Source: Pseudomonas sp.
GTDB taxonomy: Bacteria; Pseudomonadota; Gammaproteobacteria; Pseudomonadales; Pseudomonadaceae
Assembly (NCBI GenBank): GCA_003488145.1
Contig: DNMQ01000273.1
Coordinates: forward strand, 1-12,408
Length of the DNA stretch: 12,408 nucleotides
Direction of reading: 5' to 3'
Position 1 is the first letter of the stretch. Every line of letters starts with the position of its first letter. Under the pieces are notes generated by a model. The model did no database searches and was not told where the DNA came from. It saw nothing but the letters and a program-made list of their open reading frames with translations. Below are positions 6,956-12,408 of this stretch, in pieces. Position numbers and translations under genes: made by a program.

Positions 6956-7732
6956 TCATGTGGACGGCGTCGTCGGCACCAGCGCGGCGAACGCGCCTGC
7001 CGCCAGCAGCCGGCCTAGCAGGTCGTTGAAGTCGAGTTGCGGTTGAGCCGCCAGCGCCTGTTCCGAGGCCTGCTCCAGCCAGCGGCCAGCGGCACAGGCG
7101 TCGAGGAAGGTACAGCCGCCGCGCTCGAGTGGCTGCCAGCCGATGCAGCCGGCGTTTCGGCTCAGCAGTGCCCCTTCGCCTTGCCAGACCAGCTCTGCCG
7201 GCACCACGCGTCCTTCACGGGTGCAACTCCAGATGCTGAAAACCGGCAGCTCGGCGAACCACCGCCAACGCAGCGCGGCGCGCGGAACGAGCGCCTGCCA
7301 GGCAAGCTGCTTCGGGGTTCGTTTCGCCAAGGCAGCGAGCGTAAGGACCGGTTGTTCCACGGCGCTGAATACCTCTAACCAGAGCCGGTCCAGCTGCGCG
7401 ACGCCAGTCAGATAGGGAAGCGCGCGCGCCGGTTCGAAATCCTGCAGGAAGGCCGGAAAATCCTCACCGTACTCAAGCAAAGGGCCACGGCGCGGCGGCT
7501 TCTCGCGCGCGTACAGCGCCGCGGCGGCAGCAAACCACTCCTCCCCCACCAGTCGTTCGACGGCAGGGAAATTGGCGCGCAGTGCATCGACACAGCCCTT
7601 GGCCAGCGTGTTGCGGTAGACCGCGAAACCCGGCTGCCCGACCAGCGCAGCGACCTCGCCCGCCGCACTATCGGGCACGCCGGTCAGCGCCGCAACGAAG
7701 GCGTCCTGAAATGCCGCCAGCGAGCCGCTCAT
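6956..7732 (-). CDS. bufC: HvfC/BufC family (DUF2063) partner protein of the MNIO enzyme
   Basis: This 258-residue soluble protein has the DUF2063 N-terminal region: [11 protein letters not shown] near residue 8, then [21 protein letters not shown] and the [10 protein letters not shown]...LYAREKPP block up to about residue 80, followed by [11 protein letters not shown] and [17 protein letters not shown]2063 proteins act as partners that present the precursor peptide to the DUF692/MNIO enzyme during maturation. The C-terminal half (about 120-258) is a second, less conserved domain. Its ATG overlaps the stop of the DUF692 gene by four bases, which implies coupled translation and equal amounts of the two partners. 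The symbol follows the buf nomenclature and is assigned by operon context. Confidence 0.88.
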   Translation of the reverse strand: MSGSLAAFQDAFVAALTGVPDSAAGEVAALVGQPGFAVYRNTLAKGCVDALRANFPAVERLVGEEWFAAAAALYAREKPPRRGPLLEYGEDFPAFLQDFEPARALPYLTGVAQLDRLWLEVFSAVEQPVLTLAALAKRTPKQLAWQALVPRAALRWRWFAELPVFSIWSCTREGRVVPAELVWQGEGALLSRNAGCIGWQPLERGGCTFLDACAAGRWLEQASEQALAAQPQLDFNDLLGRLLAAGAFAALVPTTPST

Positions 7733-8556
7733 TGCCAGCCCCCCACTTCATCGAGCGTCTGCTGGGCACGAGCGCGCTCGACCAGCAGCGTCTCGAAAGC
7801 CGGCAGCTGGTCGTCGCGTTCGATCAGCGTCGGGCGCGGGCCGATACGCTCGATCAGTTGCCGATAAAGTGCCCAGACCGCCGCGTCCACCGGTGCATCG
7901 TGGGAGTCGATCAGCAGCGAGGATGCGTCATCCTGGCTGTGCCCGGCCAGGTGGACCTCCATGATCGGCGCGGCGGGAAAACGCCACAGGTACGCGTCGG
8001 CATCGAAACCCAGGTTGTGCGCGCTGACCTGCACGTTGTTGACGTCCAGCAGCAAGCCGCAGCCGGTGCGCTGGCTGAGCTCGGCGAGAAAATCGATCTC
8101 GTCCCACTCATGTTGCTCGAAGCGCAGGTAATGGCTGGGATTCTCGATGGCGATGCGCTGCCCAAGCACCTCCTGGGTCCGCTCGACGTTCGCCACGATT
8201 CGCCGCAGCGCAGCCGTCGTGCGCGGAAACGGCAACAGGTCGGGATGGTAGTTGCCGCGCCAGCTCGACCAGGCCAGGTGTTCAGAGATCAGCGCCGGCC
8301 GCACACGCTCGGCCAGCGCCTTGAGTCGCTGCAGGTGCGTCTCGTCCGGCGCACAGTCGGCAGCCAGCGACAGCGACACACCGTGTAGCGACAGCGGGTG
8401 CCGCGCGCCCACTGCCTCCAGCCAGTCGAGCCGCGGGCCACCGCCGACCATGTAGTTTTCCGGATGGACCTCGAACCACAGCCCGTCCGCCACGCAGGCG
8501 CAGGCGTCCGTGTAATGCTCGGGTTTTAGCCCTAGTCCGGCTCCGAGAATCTGCAT
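7729..8556 (-). CDS. bufB: DUF692 / MNIO peptide-modifying iron enzyme (BufB)
   Basis: A TIM-barrel-type enzyme of the DUF692 (multinuclear non-heme iron-dependent oxidase, MNIO) family. Family members oxidise cysteines of precursor peptides; in bufferin clusters they make thiooxazole-type groups that bind copper. Likely metal ligands are all visible (numbered from the ATG at 8556, 275 residues): His58 in LHGVSL, Glu92-His93 in SEHLAW, Glu138-Asn139 in IENPSHY, Asp171/Asn173 in LLDVNNV, His180, Glu200 and His202 in EVHLAGH, Asp217 and His219 in [12 protein letters not shown] three codons upstream (8565) is an alternative start; neither has a strong ribosome site. It lies a few bases after the precursor gene and overlaps the DUF2063 gene by four bases, so it is coupled to both. 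The reaction is inferred from family and context. Confidence 0.9.
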   Translation of the reverse strand: MQILGAGLGLKPEHYTDACACVADGLWFEVHPENYMVGGGPRLDWLEAVGARHPLSLHGVSLSLAADCAPDETHLQRLKALAERVRPALISEHLAWSSWRGNYHPDLLPFPRTTAALRRIVANVERTQEVLGQRIAIENPSHYLRFEQHEWDEIDFLAELSQRTGCGLLLDVNNVQVSAHNLGFDADAYLWRFPAAPIMEVHLAGHSQDDASSLLIDSHDAPVDAAVWALYRQLIERIGPRPTLIERDDQLPAFETLLVERARAQQTLDEVGGWQ

Positions 8557-8572
8557 GGCCGGCACGCTACGC

Positions 8573-8845
8573 TCAGCGCTCGACCGGCGTCAGCGAGCCC
8601 ATCCCCTTGGGCGTCTCGATCGAGGTGCAGGTGCCGGCGGGCACCAGTTTCCAGGCGTTGCCCTGATAATCGCGCTTGGCACTGCCGGCGCAGCTGGTGC
8701 CGGCACCGGCCTTGCAATCGTTCTGTCCGGAAAGCGCGACGCCGTAGCATTTTTCCATGTCGCCTTTGTCGTTCTCGCCTGCCTGAGCGCCCGCGGCGAT
8801 CGAAGCCAGGGCAATGGCGGCAGCCGCAAGGTTGAGAGCCTTCAT
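8573..8845 (-). CDS. bufA1: Bufferin-type precursor peptide BufA1 (DUF2282)
   Basis: A 90-residue DUF2282 protein. The signal peptide [20 protein letters not shown] is followed by a probable cleavage after AQA (residue 22), so the product is exported to the periplasm. The mature part has four conserved cysteines, Cys33 in EKCYG, Cys44 in QNDC, Cys52 in GTSCAG and Cys73 in AGTC, plus AWKLVP before the last. In the family these cysteines are substrates of the MNIO enzyme, giving a copper-binding peptide that buffers metal in the periplasm. The start at 8845 is chosen because it gives a normal signal peptide and has GGAGAA just upstream; an upstream in-frame start at 8875 adds ten residues that do not fit. 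It is the first gene of the operon, about 60 bases below a sigma-type promoter. Confidence 0.9.
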   Translation of the reverse strand: MKALNLAAAAIALASIAAGAQAGENDKGDMEKCYGVALSGQNDCKAGAGTSCAGSAKRDYQGNAWKLVPAGTCTSIETPKGMGSLTPVER

Positions 8846-8870
8846 GTTGGATTCTCCGCATCGTTGAGTG

Positions 8871-8894
8871 GCCATCGGCGAATCTGCAGATGGC
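8871..8894 (-). promoter_or_regulatory. Inverted repeat in the bufA1 leader
   Basis: GCCATC and GATGGC (8871-8876 and 8889-8894) form a six-base inverted repeat, and TCTGCAGA (8883-8890) is a perfect palindrome inside it. It lies at or just after the expected transcription start of bufA1, so it may be a leader hairpin or a protein site. Evidence is weak because short repeats are common. Confidence 0.3.
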
Positions 8895-8904
8895 TCGTGA
8901 GGTA

Positions 8905-8932
8905 ATTCGCTGCGTCAGTCGTGGTGGTTACA
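8905..8932 (-). promoter_or_regulatory. SigF-type ECF promoter of the buf operon
   Basis: Reading on the minus strand, a -35-like TGTAACC (8932-8926) is followed after exactly 16 bases by CGAAT (8909-8905) and then TACCTC. The same arrangement occurs in front of the sigma gene on the other strand, with matches extending to CTGTAACCA and CGAAnTACCTC. As I recall, Caulobacter SigF promoters use a GTAACC / CGAA pair. The predicted start is about 50 bases above the bufA1 ATG. Confidence 0.75.
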
Positions 8933-9018
8933 GCCAGCGAAAAATTATTTTGAGATTTCCTCGCGACGTCCCTACCGTGACCCTGGCCGACGGGCGGCGG
9001 ACATTTCGCGGTTCCACC

Positions 9019-9046
9019 TGTAACCAGAGCAGCCGATGGAACGAAC
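9019..9046 (+). promoter_or_regulatory. SigF-type ECF promoter at the sigma gene (autoregulatory, overlaps start codon)
   Basis: TGTAACC (9019-9025), 16 bases, then CGAAC (9042-9046) followed by TACCTC. It matches the buf promoter in both boxes, spacing and flanks. Autoregulation of ECF sigma genes is common. The -10-like box falls after the ATG at 9036, so a transcript from it would start near 9050, inside the annotated gene. Confidence 0.6.
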
Positions 9047-9605
9047 TACCTCTCAGGAGACACTCCAGGCCCGCGAGAACGAGCTGCGCGCGCTGCTGCT
9101 GCGCGGGCTCGATGGCGATGCGAGGGCCTATCGGGCATTCCTTGATCAGCTCGGCGGCCATTTGCGCGGTTTTCTGCGTCGCCGCCTGTCGCAGTCGAGC
9201 GAGCTGGAAGACGTTCTGCAGGAGGTACTGCTGGCGGTGCACAATGCGCGGCAGACCTATCGCGCGGAGCAGCCGCTGACGGTCTGGGTGCAGGCGATCT
9301 GTCGCTACAAGCTGGCCGACCACTACCGCGCCCGTGGTCGCCAGGCGGCGCAGACGGACTGGCTGGACGAGGCCGACGAGCTGCTCGCCGTCCAGGACAA
9401 CGAGCAGGCCGAGGCCCGCCGCGACCTAGGCACGCTGCTGCAGCAGCTGCCGCCACGCCAGCGACTACCCATCGTTCACGTCAAACTGGAGGGCCGCTCG
9501 GTGGAAGAAACCGCACGTCTGACCGGGCTTTCCAGCTCGGCGATCAAGGTCGGCATCCATCGCGGGCTCAAGGCCCTGGCGGCGAAGATTCGAGGTGGCG
9601 CATGA
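9036..9605 (+). CDS. sigF: ECF sigma factor, SigF-like
   Basis: A 189-residue ECF sigma factor that directs RNA polymerase to stress promoters. Region 2 covers about residues 26-100 (GDARAYRAFLDQL, LEDVLQEVLLAVHNARQTY, WVQAICRYKLADHYR). Region 4 covers about 131-185 (LQQLPPRQR, then helix-turn-helix SVEETARLTGLSSSAIKVGI). There is no region 3, as expected. It overlaps the NrsF-type anti-sigma gene by ATGA and is divergent from the buf operon, the same grouping known in Caulobacter, where SigF/NrsF respond to heavy metals and control bufferin genes. The start is uncertain: the ATG at 9036 has only a weak AGAG site, and a SigF-type promoter covers it, so the protein might begin further in, though no ATG, GTG or TTG is well placed; CTG at 9084 is the nearest candidate. 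Confidence 0.9.
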   Translation: MERTTSQETLQARENELRALLLRGLDGDARAYRAFLDQLGGHLRGFLRRRLSQSSELEDVLQEVLLAVHNARQTYRAEQPLTVWVQAICRYKLADHYRARGRQAAQTDWLDEADELLAVQDNEQAEARRDLGTLLQQLPPRQRLPIVHVKLEGRSVEETARLTGLSSSAIKVGIHRGLKALAAKIRGGA

Positions 9606-10243
9606 AAACCGATGACCTGATCGCCCTGCTCGCCAGCGAGGTTGCACCGGTGGACCGGCACGTCGTCGCCAAGCGCTTCGCCACGGCGCTGCTGTGCGGC
9701 CTGGCCGGCGCGCTGTTGCTGATAGTGACGGGTTATGGCATCCGCGCAGACCTGGCGGTGATCGCCACCACGCCGCTGTTCTGGGCCAAGCTGGCACTGC
9801 CGGCGACCTTGCTCTTCGGAGCGCTGTTGCTGACCATGCGCCTGGCCCGCCCCGGCACGCGGGTAGATCGCAGCTGGCTGCTGCTGGCGGTGCCGGTAGT
9901 GATCGTCTGGGTCGCCGCACTGGTGATTCTGATTACCGCCCCGGCCGACGCGCGCGTGCCACTGCTGCTCGGCAACACCTGGCGCGAGTGCCTGGCAAAC
10001 ATCGCGCTGCTGTCGATCCCCGCCTTCATCGCCGCGTTCTGGGCGTTGCGCGGGCTGGCGCCGACGCGCCCGCGCCTGGCCGGCGGCGCTGCCGGTCTGC
10101 TCGCTGGCAGCATCGCGGCGCTCGCCTACAGCCTGCACTGCCCGGAGATGGCGGTGCCGTTCTGGGCGCTCTGGTACCTGCTCGGCATGTTGCTGCCTGG
10201 CGTGCTCGGTGCACTGCTCGGGCCGCGCCTGCTGCGCTGGTGA
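9602..10243 (+). CDS. nrsF: NrsF-type membrane anti-sigma factor (DUF1109)
   Basis: A 213-residue protein with about six membrane helices and a short cytoplasmic N-terminus (MKTDDLIALLASEVAPVDRH) that should bind the sigma factor. DUF1109 hallmarks are TWRECL with Cys130, LRGLAPTRPRLAGG, and HCPE with Cys180 followed by PFWALWYLLG. In Caulobacter the two matching cysteines of NrsF are, as I recall, needed to release SigF under metal stress, so the same sensing is likely here. The start overlaps the sigma stop by four bases, so the pair is translationally coupled. Both key cysteines are present. It is 58 bases upstream of an unrelated LysR gene on the same strand. Confidence 0.92.
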   Translation: MKTDDLIALLASEVAPVDRHVVAKRFATALLCGLAGALLLIVTGYGIRADLAVIATTPLFWAKLALPATLLFGALLLTMRLARPGTRVDRSWLLLAVPVVIVWVAALVILITAPADARVPLLLGNTWRECLANIALLSIPAFIAAFWALRGLAPTRPRLAGGAAGLLAGSIAALAYSLHCPEMAVPFWALWYLLGMLLPGVLGALLGPRLLRW

Positions 10244-10301
10244 GGCGCCGCAGTGCGCCCTCGTCCGGCATAATCGTCGACCCGCCCGCGGAGCCAACGC
10301 C

Positions 10302-11219
10302 ATGCAGATCGACGAAGAACTGACCCTGAAGAAGCTGGAAGTGTTCCTGGCCTTCATGCGCAGCGGCAATCTGGGCAAGGCCGCGGTGGAGCTGAACACC
10401 AGCAACGTCAGCGTGCACCGCGCCATCCATTCCCTGGAAAGCGCGCTGCGCTGCCCGCTGTTCAAGCACGAGGGGCGCAACCTGATCCCGCTGGAAAGCG
10501 CCTACGTGCTGGAAGAGCGCGCCCAGCAGCTGGTCAAGGACGTCCTCGAGACGGTGCGCCAGACCCGCGAAGCGGCCGGCTTCTCGGCCGAGCGCTTCAA
10601 GCTCGGCGCGCTGTATTCGCTGACGGTGAAGACCGTGCCGCAGCTGATCATGGGTCTGAAACTGCGCCGCAGCGAACTCAACATCGACCTGATCCTGGGC
10701 TCCAACGTCGACCTGCTCTACAAGCTGAAGAACATGGAGCTCGACGCCATTCTGGTGTCGCTCAACGAAAGCGTGGCTGACCCGGACTGCGCCCAGGTGC
10801 AGCTGTTTTCCGACGACATCTTCCTCGCCGCGCCGGCCGACTCGCCCTTCGCCAATCAGAGCGAGGTGGACCTCAGCGACCTGCGCGATGCCACCTTCAT
10901 CACCCTGTCGCAGGGCTTCGCCACCCACCAGGACGGCAACCGGGTGTTCCAGCTGGCGGGCTTCGAGCCGAAGGTGGCGATGCAGGTGAACGACATCTTC
11001 ACCCTGCTCAGCATGGTCAATTCGGGGGTCGGCTACGCGCTGCTGCCGGGGCGGGTGGGCATGGTCTACGAATCGCGGGTGCGGCTGATCCCACTACAGG
11101 CGCGTTATCACCTGCAGCAGCATATCGGCGTGGTGTTCCTCAAGGCCAAGGAGCGCGACCCCAACCTGCTGGCGCTGCTGGCCGAATGCCGGATGTACAG
11201 CTTGAAACATCCGAGCTGA
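10302..11219 (+). CDS. LysR family transcriptional regulator, MdcR-like
   Basis: A 305-residue LysR regulator. The winged helix-turn-helix occupies about residues 8-66 (LTLKKLEVFLAFMRSGNLGKAA..., VSVHRAIHSLE, CPLFKHEGRNLIPL). The effector-binding domain follows from about 90, with GALYSLTVKTVPQLIMGLKLRR, ILGSNVDLLYKL and the end GVGYALLPGRVGMVYE. The wording of these blocks resembles MdcR, the activator of malonate decarboxylase genes in Pseudomonas, as I remember it. No malonate genes are in the window, so the target is unknown and the symbol is left blank. The start at 10302 is chosen over longer in-frame starts because GGAG lies eight bases upstream and LysR proteins normally begin close to the helix-turn-helix. 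Confidence 0.88.
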   Translation: MQIDEELTLKKLEVFLAFMRSGNLGKAAVELNTSNVSVHRAIHSLESALRCPLFKHEGRNLIPLESAYVLEERAQQLVKDVLETVRQTREAAGFSAERFKLGALYSLTVKTVPQLIMGLKLRRSELNIDLILGSNVDLLYKLKNMELDAILVSLNESVADPDCAQVQLFSDDIFLAAPADSPFANQSEVDLSDLRDATFITLSQGFATHQDGNRVFQLAGFEPKVAMQVNDIFTLLSMVNSGVGYALLPGRVGMVYESRVRLIPLQARYHLQQHIGVVFLKAKERDPNLLALLAECRMYSLKHPS

Positions 11220-11276
11220 AGCGGCGTCCGCATGCGGCCGAGCGGGACGGGAAGATGATTAGATAGGCGCCGCAGC

Positions 11277-11304
11277 GGTGGAAGAGGCTTCGCCGTCTTC
11301 CACC
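11277..11304. repeat. REP-like hairpin / possible bidirectional terminator
   Basis: GGTGGAAGA (11277-11285) and TCTTCCACC (11296-11304) pair perfectly, with an inner GGC-TTC-GCC stem and one bulged G. With the following CTACG it has the look of GGTGGA...TCCACCCTACG repeats that I remember as widespread in pseudomonads. It lies between two convergent genes and touches the dadA stop codon. No clear T-run follows on either strand, so terminator function is only possible. Confidence 0.65.
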
Positions 11305-12408
11305 CTACGACCGCCGCATTAGGCGATCGGCTGTCTGCCCGGATGCGACCGGAGCCGGCCGGCCCAGGCTTTGCGCCACGACGTCACCGATCATGTCCGC
11401 GGTGATAGCGCTCAGCGTCCAGCCAAGGTGGCCGTGGCCGGTGTTGTAGAACACACATGGCGCGCTGCCGCGGCCGACCTTGGGCATCATGTTCGGCATC
11501 ATCGGCCGCAGGCCGGCCCAGGGCACTACGCTGCGGGTGTTCACACCGGGGAAGCACTGGTTGACCCAGTCCACCAGCGGGCGGATGCGATCGGCACGGA
11601 TGTCGCGGTTGTAGCCGTTGAACTCGGCGGTGCCGGCGACGCGGAAGCGATCATCACCGAGGCGACTGCTGACCAGCTTGGTCTCGTCGTCGAGCAGGCT
11701 GACGATGGGTGCCGAGGCGCGGCTGACTTCGTCGGCCAGGTTGACGGTGATCGAGTAGCCCTTGACCGGATAGATGTTCACCCGGTCGCCGAGCTGCGCG
11801 GCGAGATCGCGGCTGGCGGTGCCGGCGCAGATCACCAGGCCGTCGAACTCCAGCCGCTCGCCACCGGCAACGCCGCCCAGCGTCACGGTCGCGCGCTTGC
11901 CGTCAGTGGCCACCGCCTGCACGTCCTCGCCATACAAACAACGCACCCCGAGCCGCTCGATCGCCGTGGCCAGGCCATGGGTGAACTTGTGGATGTCGCC
12001 GGTGGAATCGCACTCGGTGAAGTAGCCACCGTAGTAGGTGCCGGCCAGGGTCGGCTCGATGGCACGCATTTCCTCCGGCGTCACGCTGCGCCGTGGTAGG
12101 CAGCCTTCAGCGAGCAGGCGTGAGACCAGCCCGGCATGCTCGAAACCGGCCTTGTCGCGGTAGATGTGCAGGATGCCCTTCTTCTTCAGGTCGAAGTCGA
12201 TGCCTTCGGCTTCTGCCCAGGCGAACAGGTGCTCGCGCGCGGCGATGGCCAGCCGTGCGGTTTCGATGGTGTTCTGCCGGTAGTGGGGAATCGAGCCGAT
12301 GAACTCGGCGAACCAGGAGAGTTTGTGCCAGCTGGGCTTGGGATTGACCAGCAGCGGCGCATCGCTCTTGAGCATCCACTTGAGACCCTTGACGATGGTC
12401 GACCAGTG
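11305..12408 (-). CDS. dadA: D-amino-acid dehydrogenase (DadA family), 5' end outside window
   Basis: A FAD-dependent membrane-associated oxidoreductase that turns D-amino acids into 2-oxo acids and passes electrons to the respiratory chain. The frame is open to the right edge (HWSTIVKGLKW precedes the first internal Met), so the N-terminal FAD-binding GxGxxG is not seen. Visible DAO-family features include LLVNPKPSWHKLSWFAEF, YYGGYFTECDSTGDIHKFTH, VICAGTASRDLA, YPVKGYSITV, FRVAGTAEFNGYN, WAGLRPMMPN and the C-terminal FAD loop YNTGHGHLGWTLS. The protein ends RLMRRS, its stop codon lying against a palindromic repeat. The usual dadX racemase would be elsewhere. I am confident of the DadA family; whether it is the main catabolic dadA or a paralogue cannot be told. 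Confidence 0.88.
   Translation of the reverse strand, partial: HWSTIVKGLKWMLKSDAPLLVNPKPSWHKLSWFAEFIGSIPHYRQNTIETARLAIAAREHLFAWAEAEGIDFDLKKKGILHIYRDKAGFEHAGLVSRLLAEGCLPRRSVTPEEMRAIEPTLAGTYYGGYFTECDSTGDIHKFTHGLATAIERLGVRCLYGEDVQAVATDGKRATVTLGGVAGGERLEFDGLVICAGTASRDLAAQLGDRVNIYPVKGYSITVNLADEVSRASAPIVSLLDDETKLVSSRLGDDRFRVAGTAEFNGYNRDIRADRIRPLVDWVNQCFPGVNTRSVVPWAGLRPMMPNMMPKVGRGSAPCVFYNTGHGHLGWTLSAITADMIGDVVAQSLGRPAPVASGQTADRLMRRS

Noticed and set aside
9476..10480. 334-residue minus-strand frame opposite sigF/nrsF/lysR, and similar long frames at 7582-8388 (+) and 11371-12099 (+)
   Set aside because: They overlap well-recognised genes in full, and their translations are Arg/Gln/Ala-rich, typical of shadows in high-GC DNA.

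Overview
This window looks like a chromosomal segment of a high-GC gammaproteobacterium, most likely Pseudomonas in the broad sense (P. stutzeri group / Stutzerimonas is my best guess). The VgrG, DadA, SigF/NrsF and bufferin-type proteins all read like pseudomonad versions. The assignment rests on protein recognition and GC-rich codon use; I could not run a database search.

Left part (1-6032, + strand) is a type VI secretion (T6SS) effector island. In order it holds the 3' part of a vgrG spike gene, a DUF4123 adaptor/chaperone gene, a lipoprotein gene (probable periplasmic immunity protein) and a class 3 lipase gene (probable phospholipase effector). Then come a broken C-terminal remnant of a second effector and two tandem paralogous genes for 114-residue, two-helix membrane proteins, probably the immunity proteins of that lost effector. 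The genes are tightly spaced and twice overlap by ATGA. Composition is mosaic: vgrG, the adaptor and the end of the lipase gene are GC-rich, while most of the lipoprotein gene, the front of the lipase gene and the two small membrane-protein genes are AT-richer. A palindromic repeat sits in frame inside vgrG.

Middle part (6239-10243) starts with a small unknown gene. It is followed by a minus-strand operon, bufA1-bufB-bufC-bufD-like (DUF2282 precursor peptide, DUF692/MNIO enzyme, DUF2063 partner, DoxX membrane protein), which matches bufferin (modified copper-binding peptide) clusters. Divergent from it is an ECF sigma factor gene overlapping a DUF1109/NrsF anti-sigma gene. Both transcription directions carry the same promoter-like signal, TGTAACC-N16-CGAA, with further matching bases around it. 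This supports control of the buf operon and autoregulation by this sigma factor. The sigma-gene copy runs across the annotated start codon, which is odd.

Right part (10302-12408) holds a LysR regulator resembling MdcR (+ strand) and, convergent with it, the 3' part of a D-amino-acid dehydrogenase gene (dadA-like, - strand) that runs off the window. A strong REP-like hairpin lies between the two and abuts the dadA stop codon.
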